The notes below the pieces were generated by a model. The model saw only the letters and a program-made list of their open reading frames with translations. It was not told the origin of the DNA and did not search any database. Source: JBHGYD01 sp041920415 (GTDB lineage: Bacteria; Bacillota; Bacilli; Bacillales; Anoxybacillaceae). Taken from it: a DNA stretch of 64,000 nucleotides. Location of the stretch: the NCBI GenBank assembly GCA_041920415.1, contig JBHGYD010000003.1, positions 154,451-218,450 of the forward strand, written 5' to 3'. Positions 33,672 through 42,358 of the stretch are shown here, piece by piece. How positions within the stretch are numbered: position 1 is the first letter of the stretch; every line of letters starts with the position of its first letter. Made by a program: the position numbers and the translations under genes.

Positions 33672-34598
33672 TTATGAGGCAGTTAGCCGTTTTCCCGTTT
33701 GCACCATTTTCGGGTGTATGATGCATTGATACTCCCCATCTGTTGATAAATTCGTTTCGTTCAATCCAACAAGCCCTTTCTGTACCTCAATCCATTGATT
33801 TTCATAGCAAATCATAATTCGGTCTGGCTTTACAGCTAATAAAAATTGTTGCTCCTGACCGACAGCGCGGTAAGGAATGACGCGCAGGCGATAAGACCAT
33901 TTCCCTAATTGCTCATCATTGAGCCAATCCAAGTAATTCTGTAATTTGTTGTTTTGTAATAATGATTCTGGAAATATTGCTTTTACCTCGTTCATTTCAA
34001 CGATCATAACGGGAGTTTTTGTAAGCGGGTCATACAATTGATTGCCACTATCGATCAGCCCTTTTAACGGAATGTGGACCCCATCAAATGTGAGCAATAC
34101 ATCGACAATGCTATCAAAACGCATTTTTTTGTCACGAATTCCATCCATACGCATTCGTGAAAAAAACCATAAAATCGGGAAACCAATTAAGACGAATAAC
34201 CAACTAACAGGGTCTCCTGTCCCAAGCGAATACGTAGTTAACACTCCACTTGCGACTTGCACTTCGTTTTGCAAAAAATAGTGAGCCGCTATCAATCCTC
34301 CTCCAACCATAAACGTTGCGAAATAAAACGTAAATAAATTTTCCAAAAAATAGCGAAAACGTTTAAATCCAAATGAAGTAAGAACAATAAGAAACGAGAA
34401 AAGTAGTTTGATGAGCGGTTGTTGAACATACAATGAAAATGGAGTAAACATGAGCAGTACAAGGAATGAGCCAATGAAAGCCCCCGCAATCACTCTCCAG
34501 AAAACGATATTCCTTTTTAGCATAATCGCCGTCAACCAAAGCAATAAACTATCAAAACAAAGGTTTAATAACCATATTACATCTAAATAAACAGACAA
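33672..34598 (-). CDS. spoIIGA: Sporulation sigma-E processing peptidase SpoIIGA
   Basis: SpoIIGA is a membrane aspartic protease that cleaves pro-SigE after a signal from the forespore. The 308-residue protein has five N-terminal hydrophobic helices and a cytoplasmic protease domain with the catalytic motif G-L-I-D-S-G-N-Q-L-Y-D-P-L. The open frame extends to 34811 through the promoter region. The true start is the TTG at 34596-34598 preceded by GGGAGG, because the family begins V-Y-L-D-V-I-W-L-L-N. Confidence 0.95.
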   Translation of the reverse strand: MSVYLDVIWLLNLCFDSLLLWLTAIMLKRNIVFWRVIAGAFIGSFLVLLMFTPFSLYVQQPLIKLLFSFLIVLTSFGFKRFRYFLENLFTFYFATFMVGGGLIAAHYFLQNEVQVASGVLTTYSLGTGDPVSWLFVLIGFPILWFFSRMRMDGIRDKKMRFDSIVDVLLTFDGVHIPLKGLIDSGNQLYDPLTKTPVMIVEMNEVKAIFPESLLQNNKLQNYLDWLNDEQLGKWSYRLRVIPYRAVGQEQQFLLAVKPDRIMICYENQWIEVQKGLVGLNETNLSTDGEYQCIIHPKMVQTGKRLTAS

Positions 34599-34648
34599 TC
34601 GAATAGCCTCCCTTTTATCAGGAACAGGGTCAAGCAATTTCTGAAAAT

Positions 34649-34682
34649 AGTATATAGTACATCTTATTGGAAAGTCTGTCAA
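34649..34682 (-). promoter_or_regulatory. spoIIG promoter with 22-base spacer
   Basis: Minus strand: -35-like TTGACA (34677-34682) and -10 TATACT (34649-34654) separated by exactly 22 bases. The B. subtilis spoIIG promoter has the same unusual spacing, and Spo0A-P binding compensates for it there. The match predicts Spo0A control of the spoIIGA-sigE operon. Confidence 0.8.
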
Positions 34683-34786
34683 TTTATGATGGTGAAAAAA
34701 CGAATCTTTTGTCAAAGAAAAACGAAGACGCTCCGCATAAGCCCCGTATAGCTGCGAACGTGTAAATTTGTTTTCTTTTGAAAAAA

Positions 34787-34821
34787 AAGAGCATGAATCG
34801 TGATGATTCATGCTCTTTTTT
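34787..34821 (-). terminator. Terminator after ftsZ
   Basis: Near-perfect hairpin AAAGAGCATGAATC / GATTCATGCTCTTT with T-runs on both strands, overlapping the ftsZ stop codon. It could act in both directions. Confidence 0.85.
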
Positions 34822-35953
34822 AACGGCGACGGTTGCGATTGCGAAGAAATGCTGGAATATCAAGCGGATCCTCCACTTGTGATGAACGAAGCGAAGCATA
34901 ATCTTGTACCGGTTCATCACGTTTCTCGCGCTTCACACCTACCGTCGTTTTTGGCGTCGTTCCAAGTCCAGAACGAATTGGTCGCGACTGTGATGCTTCG
35001 TTTTCATTAAATCCTGTAGCAATGACGGTGACAACAATTTCATCTTTTAAGTTTTCGTTAATGACGGAACCAAAAATCATATTAACATCTTGGTCGGAAG
35101 CAGATGCTACAATATCTGCTGCCTCTTGTACTTCATACAAACTTAAATTTGTGCCACCGGTAATGTTCATTAATACCCCTTGAGCACCGTCAATCGACGT
35201 TTCTAATAATGGACTCGAAATCGCTTTTTTCGCAGCCTCTGCCGCACGGTTTTCTCCGCTCGCAATACCAATTCCCATTAATGCGGAGCCTTTATTTGAC
35301 ATAATTGTTTTCACATCGGCAAAGTCAAGGTTAATTAAACCAGGAACAGCAATTAAATCAGAAATACCTTGCACCCCTTGACGAAGCACGTTATCTGCTT
35401 CACGGAACGCTTCCAACATCGGTGTATTTTTATCAACAATCTCTAATAAGCGATCGTTTGGAATGACGATTAATGTATCAACTGCTTCTTTCATTGCAGC
35501 AATTCCATTCGCCGCTTGCATTGCTCGCTTACGTCCTTCAAATGTAAACGGACGAGTCACGACGCCAACGGTTAATGCTCCTAAATCACGAGCAATTTGC
35601 GCGATGACCGGAGCAGCCCCCGTTCCTGTTCCGCCTCCCATTCCTGCGGTGACAAACACCATGTCGGCTCCTTTTAACGCTTCTTCAATTTGCTCTTTAC
35701 TTTCTTCCGCTGCTTTTTTTCCGACTTCCGGATTAGCTCCTGCTCCTAAACCGCGCGTTAACTTCGCGCCAATTTGTAGTTTTGTAGGAGCTTTTGATAA
35801 ATTCAAAGCTTGTGCATCAGTGTTAACTGCAATAAACTCTACACCTTGTACGCCATGTTCAATCATTCGATTTACAGCATTGTTTCCGCCGCCGCCAACA
35901 CCGATGACTTTAATCGTTGCTAACTGATCAACAGTAGTGTCAAACTCCAACAT
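34820..35953 (-). CDS. ftsZ: Cell-division GTPase FtsZ
   Basis: The tubulin homologue (377 residues) forms the Z ring at mid-cell. It has the GTP-binding signature G-G-G-T-G-T-G-A-A-P-V, the T7 loop N-L-D-F-A-D-V, a variable linker (about 318-355) and the C-terminal peptide D-I-P-A-F-L-R-N-R followed by basic residues, which binds FtsA, SepF and other partners. It lies 27 bases after ftsA. In B. subtilis bpr follows; here spoIIGA follows directly. Confidence 0.98.
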   Translation of the reverse strand: MLEFDTTVDQLATIKVIGVGGGGNNAVNRMIEHGVQGVEFIAVNTDAQALNLSKAPTKLQIGAKLTRGLGAGANPEVGKKAAEESKEQIEEALKGADMVFVTAGMGGGTGTGAAPVIAQIARDLGALTVGVVTRPFTFEGRKRAMQAANGIAAMKEAVDTLIVIPNDRLLEIVDKNTPMLEAFREADNVLRQGVQGISDLIAVPGLINLDFADVKTIMSNKGSALMGIGIASGENRAAEAAKKAISSPLLETSIDGAQGVLMNITGGTNLSLYEVQEAADIVASASDQDVNMIFGSVINENLKDEIVVTVIATGFNENEASQSRPIRSGLGTTPKTTVGVKREKRDEPVQDYASLRSSQVEDPLDIPAFLRNRNRRR

Positions 35954-35980
35954 GACAAAATCCTCCCAATAATTCGATCT

Positions 35981-37261
35981 CTATTCAAAGAAATATCCGA
36001 AAAATTTTTTTACTTTTTGCCCTAAATTTTCCTCTTTTACCTTTTGTTTCGTTTTGGACGGTTGCTGTTTTGGTGGTCGTTTTTCCACTGATTCCGCGAC
36101 TGCGGCTGCAACAGGGACGCCACGACCTTGCAATCTCGCTTGTCGATAGGCAAATTTAATTAATCCAACTCCTGTCGTATATTGCGGATCGCGCACGCCG
36201 ATATAATCAGGAATCGCAATACGAACACTGCTTCCAAGTACGACTTGTGCTAATTCTAAAATTCCCGGCATGTTCGCTACTCCGCCAGTCAGTACGTACC
36301 CGCCCGGTAAGTCACGGAATCCTAGTTTACGAATTTCATATTGAACCATTTGAAAAATTTCTTCAAGTCTTGCTTCAATAATGTCAGCAACCTCAAGTTG
36401 ACTAAATTGTTGATGCTGATCAGTACCAATGATTGGAACGCTAAATATTTCCTCTTCCGAAGCATGGTCATAAAAAGCATGTCCATGCTTCAATTTGATT
36501 TTTTCGGCGTCTTCGGTAGACGTTCTTAAGCCGATAGATAAGTCTTTTGTAATATGATCGCCTCCGACTGGTAGGACGGATGTCGCTTGAAGAAACCCTT
36601 GTTCAAAAACGGCAACCGTGGTAGAGCCACCGCCAATATCGACTAAAGCGACACCTAAGTTTTTTTCATCCTTTGATAAGGCAAACGAACCAGCGGCAAG
36701 CGGTTGCAAACAAATATCGCTAATTTCTAATCCTGCTCTTTCGACGCAGCGAAGTAAATTATGTAAAACCGTCTTTGCTCCTGTAATAATCGTTCCTTCC
36801 ATCTCGAGACGTACCCCAAGCATTCCGCGAGGATCGCTAATTCCATCTAGACCATCGACGATAAATTGCTTCGGAATGACACCGATAATTTCTCGGTCCG
36901 GGGGAATCGACACGACTTGTGCTGCGTCGATGACACGCGCCACGTCTTCATTCGTAATCTCGCGGTTTTCGCTAGAAACAGCAACAATTCCGTGACAATC
37001 TTGCAATTGAATATGGTTTCCAGTCACGCCAACAACGACGCGGTTAATCGTTAATCCAACCATTCTTTCCGCTTGGTCAATCGCTCTTTTAATCGATTGT
37101 ACCGTTTCATCTATATCAACAATAGAGCCCTTTTTGAGCCCTTCGGATTTTACATTGCCTACTCCAATAATATTCAGCGATTCGTTCAACATTTCACCAA
37201 TAATAACCTTAACATTGGATGTACCGATGTCAAGACTAACAACGATTTCATTGCTGTTCAT
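35981..37261 (-). CDS. ftsA: Cell-division actin-like protein FtsA
   Basis: This 426-residue actin-fold protein tethers FtsZ to the membrane. Phosphate-binding motifs are S-L-D-I-G-T-S-N-V-K and V-D-I-G-G-G-S-T-T, with the adenosine motif G-G-Y-V-L-T-G-G. A Pro/Lys-rich linker leads to the membrane-targeting amphipathic tail K-V-K-K-F-F-G-Y-F-F. The start has an AAAGGAGGTG site. The 120 bases upstream probably contain a promoter, but I cannot assign the boxes firmly. Confidence 0.97.
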   Translation of the reverse strand: MNSNEIVVSLDIGTSNVKVIIGEMLNESLNIIGVGNVKSEGLKKGSIVDIDETVQSIKRAIDQAERMVGLTINRVVVGVTGNHIQLQDCHGIVAVSSENREITNEDVARVIDAAQVVSIPPDREIIGVIPKQFIVDGLDGISDPRGMLGVRLEMEGTIITGAKTVLHNLLRCVERAGLEISDICLQPLAAGSFALSKDEKNLGVALVDIGGGSTTVAVFEQGFLQATSVLPVGGDHITKDLSIGLRTSTEDAEKIKLKHGHAFYDHASEEEIFSVPIIGTDQHQQFSQLEVADIIEARLEEIFQMVQYEIRKLGFRDLPGGYVLTGGVANMPGILELAQVVLGSSVRIAIPDYIGVRDPQYTTGVGLIKFAYRQARLQGRGVPVAAAVAESVEKRPPKQQPSKTKQKVKEENLGQKVKKFFGYFFE

Positions 37262-37382
37262 TCTTTGGCACCTCCTTTAACAAAATAAACGATAATTGAT
37301 GTATCGAACAGCGACAATCGAAGCATTTTTACTCATATATTCAACATTTCAAGAAACATTCCCTTTTTCAAAATCAATTTTT

Positions 37383-37736
37383 TTAGGATTTTTGCCGCTT
37401 CTCCATCCATTTAGTGAGCCAAATACGACGAATAACAGCAATATTTTGAAACAAACGAACTCCAAAAGCAAATACAGCTGCTAAATACAAGTCTACACCA
37501 AGATGAACACCGAGAAAAGCTAAACTTGCAGCTAAAATAATATTAAAAAAGAACCCGGACACAAAGACACTTTCATCGTACACATTTTGCAAATGAGCAC
37601 GAATTCCACCAATTAATGTATCAAATGCCGCTAACACAGCAATCGATAAATAACTAGAGTATTCATCGGGAATGCGCAAATCCGTTAATAAACCTAATAT
37701 AAGACCGACCATTAAGCCGATGAGCGGAAGCCACAT
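37383..37736 (-). CDS. sbp: Small basic membrane protein Sbp
   Basis: The 117-residue protein has three or four hydrophobic helices (W-L-P-L-I-G-L-M-V-G-L-I-L-G at the start) and a basic C-terminus (R-R-I-W-L-T-K-W-M-E-K-R). It matches the DUF1290/Sbp family always found before ftsA in Bacilli. Its function is unknown. It has an AGGAGG site and begins 1 base after the ylxX stop. Confidence 0.88.
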   Translation of the reverse strand: MWLPLIGLMVGLILGLLTDLRIPDEYSSYLSIAVLAAFDTLIGGIRAHLQNVYDESVFVSGFFFNIILAASLAFLGVHLGVDLYLAAVFAFGVRLFQNIAVIRRIWLTKWMEKRQKS

Positions 37737-37737
37737 C

Positions 37738-38457
37738 TTATTTTTCCTCCTTTTCGGCTTTCACCGCTTCCATATATTGAACGCGCAATTCCCCTTCATA
37801 TCGCGGAATAACGACTGTCGGCAGCGGTTCGGAAACGGTTAACTGCAAATTTTCGATCACAAAGTCATCGCGAATCGTTGACACTTTTAAATGGTTATGT
37901 AATGTTACCACATCATCAGCAATGACTTTTACTTCTATCGGCAATGACGAAATTTTATAACTGCCCACTTTTGTGATTCCGTTCACATCACGAATCGCTG
38001 TTGTATTCGTCATTCGCTCGTTTGCGATGGCAATTTCTTTTGCACCGTACATATTCAACTCGTTGATTAATCGTTTTAATAGTTCAGGAGAAACGGTCTG
38101 CGTAATTGGACCTACATAGTTATCTGGATAAAATGGTTCAATTGTTAGTACAAGACCTGCACCTTGCACTTCTGTTAATCCTGCTTCTCGCTTTAATTCA
38201 TTGACGGTTTCTTGTAAAGCAGCTTCTTTATTATCCGATTGTTTTTGTTGATAACTTTGTATTTTTTCTTCATAATTGCGAATCTCCAGCAATAGCTGAT
38301 GCTGCAACTCCTGTTCTTTTTTTAAATCTTCACGCAGCTCCCAAATATCGCGCGTATCGCGTACGATTGGTCGCTTTGTCGTTTGAAACTGAACAGCCAA
38401 CATAAAACCGATAATGGTTGTAATAAGCGTAAAATGAATCATTTTTTTCCGTTCCAA
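37738..38457 (-). CDS. ylxX: DUF881-family protein YlxX
   Basis: The 239-residue protein has one N-terminal membrane helix (about 7-24), a coiled coil (about 40-95) and a DUF881 domain (L-N-M-Y-G-A-K-E-I-A-I-A-N-E-R) facing outside. A TTG start with GGTGA upstream is likely; an ATG five codons later is possible. It is the second of two tandem DUF881 paralogues between divIB and ftsA, as in B. subtilis. Function unknown. Confidence 0.88.
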   Translation of the reverse strand: MERKKMIHFTLITTIIGFMLAVQFQTTKRPIVRDTRDIWELREDLKKEQELQHQLLLEIRNYEEKIQSYQQKQSDNKEAALQETVNELKREAGLTEVQGAGLVLTIEPFYPDNYVGPITQTVSPELLKRLINELNMYGAKEIAIANERMTNTTAIRDVNGITKVGSYKISSLPIEVKVIADDVVTLHNHLKVSTIRDDFVIENLQLTVSEPLPTVVIPRYEGELRVQYMEAVKAEKEEK

Positions 38458-38498
38458 CGCGCTTCACCAAACTTTCCGTTTTAACCCAAAAACGATCA

Positions 38499-39206
38499 TT
38501 ATTCATTATTCGTATGAAAAATCGGTTCTAATGTAATCTCATCTTTGCTAGCAATTTTGACAACAATATTGTCGTTAACTAGTTGATCTTTCACACCTCC
38601 GGCTATATTGAGCGCCGAAGTGAGCACGTTGGGGTCGCCGATCGCTGAAATGACAAATGGGGCAGAGTGTTGCGTGCCGTCCACTTCAATGACAGGACCA
38701 TTGCAAACGATATACGAACGGTGCGAGATTCGCTGCCCATTTATCGCAATCGCCTCCGCTCCGGAGATGAGTAATTCATGAACGACTTTAAATACATGTT
38801 GCTCATGAACGATGTAGTTCGTAGCACTTTGTTCAGAGGGAATATAGGACGCATCGGACAACGTCACTTCTATTCCTTTTCCCTTTACTTTCACTTTTCC
38901 AACATACATACGCAATTTTTCAGCCTCTTTGACTAAGTCGACGTATGTCTTTTTTTCGGTGGCTAACGATTGTTCCATTTGTCCGACTTTTTCTTGTTTT
39001 TTCACCAGTTCTTCCTTTAACTTACGGTTTTCTTTTTGCTTCTGAATAAGCAATTGTCTGTATTCATACTCTTTTTGCCATTGCCGATCAGTGATTTGCC
39101 GCTTCGCTGCTTTGTCTCTTGCATATTGATAGGAAAAAGAAAGCATAAATCCTAATACAAGACAGACAAAAGAAAGGATGACATGTTTACCTCGTACTTT
39201 TTTCAT
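38499..39206 (-). CDS. ylxW: DUF881-family protein YlxW
   Basis: This paralogue of the adjacent YlxX (about 235 residues) has an N-terminal membrane helix (V-I-L-S-F-V-C-L-V-L-G-F-M-L), a coiled coil (about 35-95) and the DUF881 domain (L-L-I-S-G-A-E-A-I-A-I-N-G-Q-R). The start region overlaps the 3' end of divIB, so they are co-translated. It is presumed to be a divisome or envelope protein; the role is not established. Confidence 0.88.
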   Translation of the reverse strand: MKKVRGKHVILSFVCLVLGFMLSFSYQYARDKAAKRQITDRQWQKEYEYRQLLIQKQKENRKLKEELVKKQEKVGQMEQSLATEKKTYVDLVKEAEKLRMYVGKVKVKGKGIEVTLSDASYIPSEQSATNYIVHEQHVFKVVHELLISGAEAIAINGQRISHRSYIVCNGPVIEVDGTQHSAPFVISAIGDPNVLTSALNIAGGVKDQLVNDNIVVKIASKDEITLEPIFHTNNE

Positions 39207-39972
39207 CGTCATCCCCCTTCTTTTCTTGATCGTAAGCTTTAAAATAGTTGCTCACTTCCAAATGAATGATACCTTTTACATTCGGGTTTAGTTGTTTCAC
39301 AATCGATGGGTATAACACCATTTTTTTAGCGAAATTTTGCACGTTTGCGCTTACTTCAAAACCGTCATTCATGTAGACAGTAATATGATATCGATCGTGA
39401 TTGCTTGGTGTATGATGAATTTCAGAAATGGCATTCAATATATATGGAGGGAGTTGTGCCAATTGTCCTGCGATTTCTTGAATATCTTCTCCTTTTTTCC
39501 AATTCACTAAAATTGGTGCATCGCTTGGTGCTGTTTTTGGCGCATTTTTCATTAAAATTCGACCATTTTCTAAAAGCGGAAAAAATTTTTGTTTATGATA
39601 AATATAAGCAATCCTTCTCCGCTCTTTGATGTATAACACTACTGTATTCGGAAGCTGTTTTTTCAGCTGCACATCTTTTACTTCCGGATGTGACTCAATT
39701 TTTCTTTCGACTTGTTCTGCTTTTATCTTCCAAAAGCTTGTCCTATTTGTTAAACCGCTTAATTGGATGATCTGTTGAGCAGGAATATGTTGATTGCCTT
39801 TTACTTCGATATGCTTAATGTTACTTAACGGCGATTGAAAATAAATGATACATAAAATAAGGATAAAAAAGAAGGTAATATAAACCGTTAATCGGAGATT
39901 CGCTTTTTGTCTTCGCCGCTGTTTCAGCTTCGGAACACGTTCCTCTAGAACGACGACTTTCCCTTTTCCCAA
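39187..39972 (-). CDS. divIB: Cell-division protein DivIB (FtsQ)
   Basis: DivIB is a bitopic divisome protein that complexes with FtsL and DivIC. The 261-residue sequence has a basic cytoplasmic N-terminus, one membrane helix (about 28-47), a POTRA domain (about 50-120, I-E-V-K-G-N-Q-H-I) and the FtsQ beta domain. The acidic tail E-K-K-G-D-D-D-E-K is typical. It begins 157 bases after murB, with a small hairpin between. Confidence 0.94.
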   Translation of the reverse strand: MGKGKVVVLEERVPKLKQRRRQKANLRLTVYITFFFILILCIIYFQSPLSNIKHIEVKGNQHIPAQQIIQLSGLTNRTSFWKIKAEQVERKIESHPEVKDVQLKKQLPNTVVLYIKERRRIAYIYHKQKFFPLLENGRILMKNAPKTAPSDAPILVNWKKGEDIQEIAGQLAQLPPYILNAISEIHHTPSNHDRYHITVYMNDGFEVSANVQNFAKKMVLYPSIVKQLNPNVKGIIHLEVSNYFKAYDQEKKGDDDEKSTR

Positions 39973-40029
39973 ATTCGTTCACCGCTTTCCGACACTTACT
40001 CGAAAGCAAGCTGTTAGATAACAATAAAA

Positions 40030-40053
40030 CAAACGGCATTCTTCCATGCCGTT
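40030..40053 (-). terminator. Hairpin between murB and divIB
   Basis: Minus-strand stem AACGGCAT / ATGCCGTT with loop GGAAGA, followed by an imperfect T-rich stretch (TGTTTTATTGTT). It may be a weak terminator or attenuator partly separating divIB from murB. Confidence 0.5.
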
Positions 40054-40129
40054 ACAAATTTTTGCCCACTTTCGTGAACAAATCTGCTTCTATTATAGCA
40101 CAATATTGGAAAATAGGGTGGCTGAATTT

Positions 40130-41041
40130 TTAGGACTTTCGACCAATGATTTCTACTTCAGTTTCTAGTTCAATTCCATGTAAACGTTGAATCGTCTTTT
40201 TGACATGGTCAATTAAATCAAGAACATCTTGAGCTTTTGCATTCCCAATATTGACAATAAAATTAGCGTGCTGCTCCGAAATTTTTGCTCCACCAATGGT
40301 ATACCCCTTTAAACCTGCTTCTTCAATGAGCTTTCCCGCGTAATTTGGTAATGGATTTCGAAAAATACTGCCCGCGCAAGGATAATTCCATGGCTGTGTT
40401 TCGCGACGATAATCTTTATTTTTTTGCATTCTCGCAACAATTTCCTCACGTTTTCCCGGCTGCAATTGTAAAACAGCCGCGATACAAATGCCCGGACGTT
40501 TTTTTTGTAAAATTGAAGTTCGGTACGCAAATTCCATTTCTTCATTTGTGAGCCATTCAACCGTTCCATCAGGAAATAAAATTTGCGCTTTTTTCACAAT
40601 ATGCGACATATCAGAACCGTGGGCACCAGCATTCATATATACCGCACCGCCAACTGAACCTGGTATCCCGCCAGCAAACTCTAGCCCTGATAGCCCTTGT
40701 TTACTAATGATTGTCGCAAGCTTAATCAGAGAATAACCACCACCAACCGTTACTTCAGCACCATCAACAGTTAGCTCATCCAATCCTTCTCCAAGCTTAA
40801 TAACGACTCCTTCAATGCCTTCGTCAGACACAAGTAAATTAGAGCCGCGACCAATCGTACGCCAATTCACTTTATGTTTTTGAATAATGGACATCACTTT
40901 TTTCAGACTTTCGATGCTATTTGGCTCTACAAATACATCCGCAGGTCCACCAATTCTCATCGTTGTATGATTCGCTAGTGGTTCCTGTTCTTTCACTTTC
41001 CCGACGTTTGCTTCTAACAGTTCTTTTACTAGTGATTGCAC
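40130..41041 (-). CDS. murB: UDP-N-acetylenolpyruvoylglucosamine reductase
   Basis: MurB reduces UDP-GlcNAc-enolpyruvate to UDP-MurNAc using NADPH and FAD. The FAD-binding residues (M-R-I-G-G-P-A-D-V, G-R-G-S-N-L-L) and the catalytic Ser in A-G-S-I-F-R-N-P identify a type IIa MurB of about 303 residues. The start is the GTG at 41041, 6 bases from GGGGAGG; the ATG two codons earlier touches the ribosome site. In Bacillus it normally follows murG, which is absent here. Confidence 0.95.
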   Translation of the reverse strand: MQSLVKELLEANVGKVKEQEPLANHTTMRIGGPADVFVEPNSIESLKKVMSIIQKHKVNWRTIGRGSNLLVSDEGIEGVVIKLGEGLDELTVDGAEVTVGGGYSLIKLATIISKQGLSGLEFAGGIPGSVGGAVYMNAGAHGSDMSHIVKKAQILFPDGTVEWLTNEEMEFAYRTSILQKKRPGICIAAVLQLQPGKREEIVARMQKNKDYRRETQPWNYPCAGSIFRNPLPNYAGKLIEEAGLKGYTIGGAKISEQHANFIVNIGNAKAQDVLDLIDHVKKTIQRLHGIELETEVEIIGRKS

Positions 41042-41159
41042 AAGCATCCTCCCCTTTTCTGTATCTCTCGTTGCCTTTTTATATAATATCATTGTATGCT
41101 TTTTCCGCTATCATCGCTACTATGCCATAAAAGAAGATTATTATGCTAACAAAATGAGA

Positions 41160-41205
41160 GGGGCTGTCTCTCCAAGTCGATAACTGGAGAGAGTCCCCTT
41201 TTTTC
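41160..41205. terminator. Hairpin between spoVE and murB, with T-run on the plus strand
   Basis: A long stem (GGGG-CTGTCTCTCCA / TGGAGAGAG-TCCCC) fills the gap after the spoVE stop. On the plus strand it is followed by six T's, a full terminator; on the minus (coding) strand only CTCATTTTG follows. It occupies the position where murG is usually found. Confidence 0.6.
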
Positions 41206-41206
41206 T

Positions 41207-42307
41207 TCAATATCGCGCATGTTTGCTAATATTAAGCAATACACCAATGGCCATCAACATGAGCGTTAGCGATGAACCACCATAACTTAAAAACGGCAAT
41301 GTAATCCCGGTTACAGGCATTAACCCCGTTACAACCCCGATATTAATCATCACTTGAATCGCAATCATCGAGATGATTCCAATTGCCAAAAAACTTCCGT
41401 ATAAATCAGGAGCACCAAGAGCAATTCGCACTCCTCGCCAAAGGAGCAAACTGAATAGCAACAACACAAGCGAACCACCAATAAACCCTAATTCCTCCGC
41501 TAAAATCGCAAAAATAAAATCCGTTTGCGGTTCAGGTAAATAAAAGAACTTTTGTCTGCTTTGACCTAATCCTAAGCCAAGTAAGCCACCTGGTCCAATC
41601 GCATATAGTGATTGAATAATTTGGAATCCACTTCCAAGCGGATCTTCCCACGGATTTAAAAAAGAAGTGATTCGTTTGATACGGTACGGCGCTGATAAGA
41701 CAAGCGCCGCAAATCCGGTCAATCCTATCATTCCTAATCCAACGAAATGGATAATGCGGGCCCCAGCAACAAAAATCATCGCAATACAAGTACCAACCAT
41801 AACCGTTCCCGTTCCTAAATCGGGCTGCAACATGATCATTCCAAACGCCGCAAATACAAGCATCAACGAAGGAAGTAAGCCTCGTTTAAAAGAAGTAATG
41901 TTTTTTTGGTTTTCCGATAAATATTTTGCCAAAAAAGCAATCATCGCTAGTTTCATAAATTCAGACGGTTGAATCGAGAACGCACCGACACCAATCCAGC
42001 TGCGTGAACCATTGCGCACCATTCCAATCCCAGGGATGAGAACGAGAACAAGGAGCACGAAACAAACGATTAGTAGTACTTTTGACCAGTCGCGCCATAT
42101 CCAATAATCAATATTCATAATGAAAAACATCGCGATGAGGCCAACTCCGGCGAATAGTAATTGCCTTTTCGCAAAGAAAAATGAGTCATGGAACTTATAC
42201 TCGGCCCAAACCGCACTGGCGCTATAGACCATAACAAGCCCGATAGCAAGAAGCGAAAACGTAAGAAAAATGAGTAAAAAATCAGGCGTAGACTTTTTCC
42301 GAGACAA
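41207..42307 (-). CDS. spoVE: SEDS-family peptidoglycan polymerase SpoVE/FtsW
   Basis: The 366-residue protein has ten hydrophobic helices. It carries the SEDS catalytic Asp in P-E-P-Q-T-D-F-I-F-A and the family motifs I-G-V-G-A-F-S-I-Q-P-S-E-F and L-P-F-L-S-Y-G-G-S-S. SEDS proteins polymerise lipid II together with a class B PBP. Position between murD and murB equals spoVE of B. subtilis, where it acts in spore cortex synthesis; a vegetative FtsW role cannot be excluded from sequence. Confidence 0.93.
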   Translation of the reverse strand: MSRKKSTPDFLLIFLTFSLLAIGLVMVYSASAVWAEYKFHDSFFFAKRQLLFAGVGLIAMFFIMNIDYWIWRDWSKVLLIVCFVLLVLVLIPGIGMVRNGSRSWIGVGAFSIQPSEFMKLAMIAFLAKYLSENQKNITSFKRGLLPSLMLVFAAFGMIMLQPDLGTGTVMVGTCIAMIFVAGARIIHFVGLGMIGLTGFAALVLSAPYRIKRITSFLNPWEDPLGSGFQIIQSLYAIGPGGLLGLGLGQSRQKFFYLPEPQTDFIFAILAEELGFIGGSLVLLLFSLLLWRGVRIALGAPDLYGSFLAIGIISMIAIQVMINIGVVTGLMPVTGITLPFLSYGGSSLTLMLMAIGVLLNISKHARY

Positions 42308-42358
42308 TGCCCAACACCTCAGCTTTATGAACTATAAGGAGAAAGTCTGTCCATCTCC

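Noticed and set aside
34599..34811. Long N-terminal extension of spoIIGA
   Set aside because: It runs through the spoIIG promoter; the TTG at 34598 with GGGAGG fits the family start.
35463..35927. 154-codon plus-strand frame inside ftsZ
   Set aside because: It lies wholly antisense to a highly conserved gene and reflects codon bias; no start signal.
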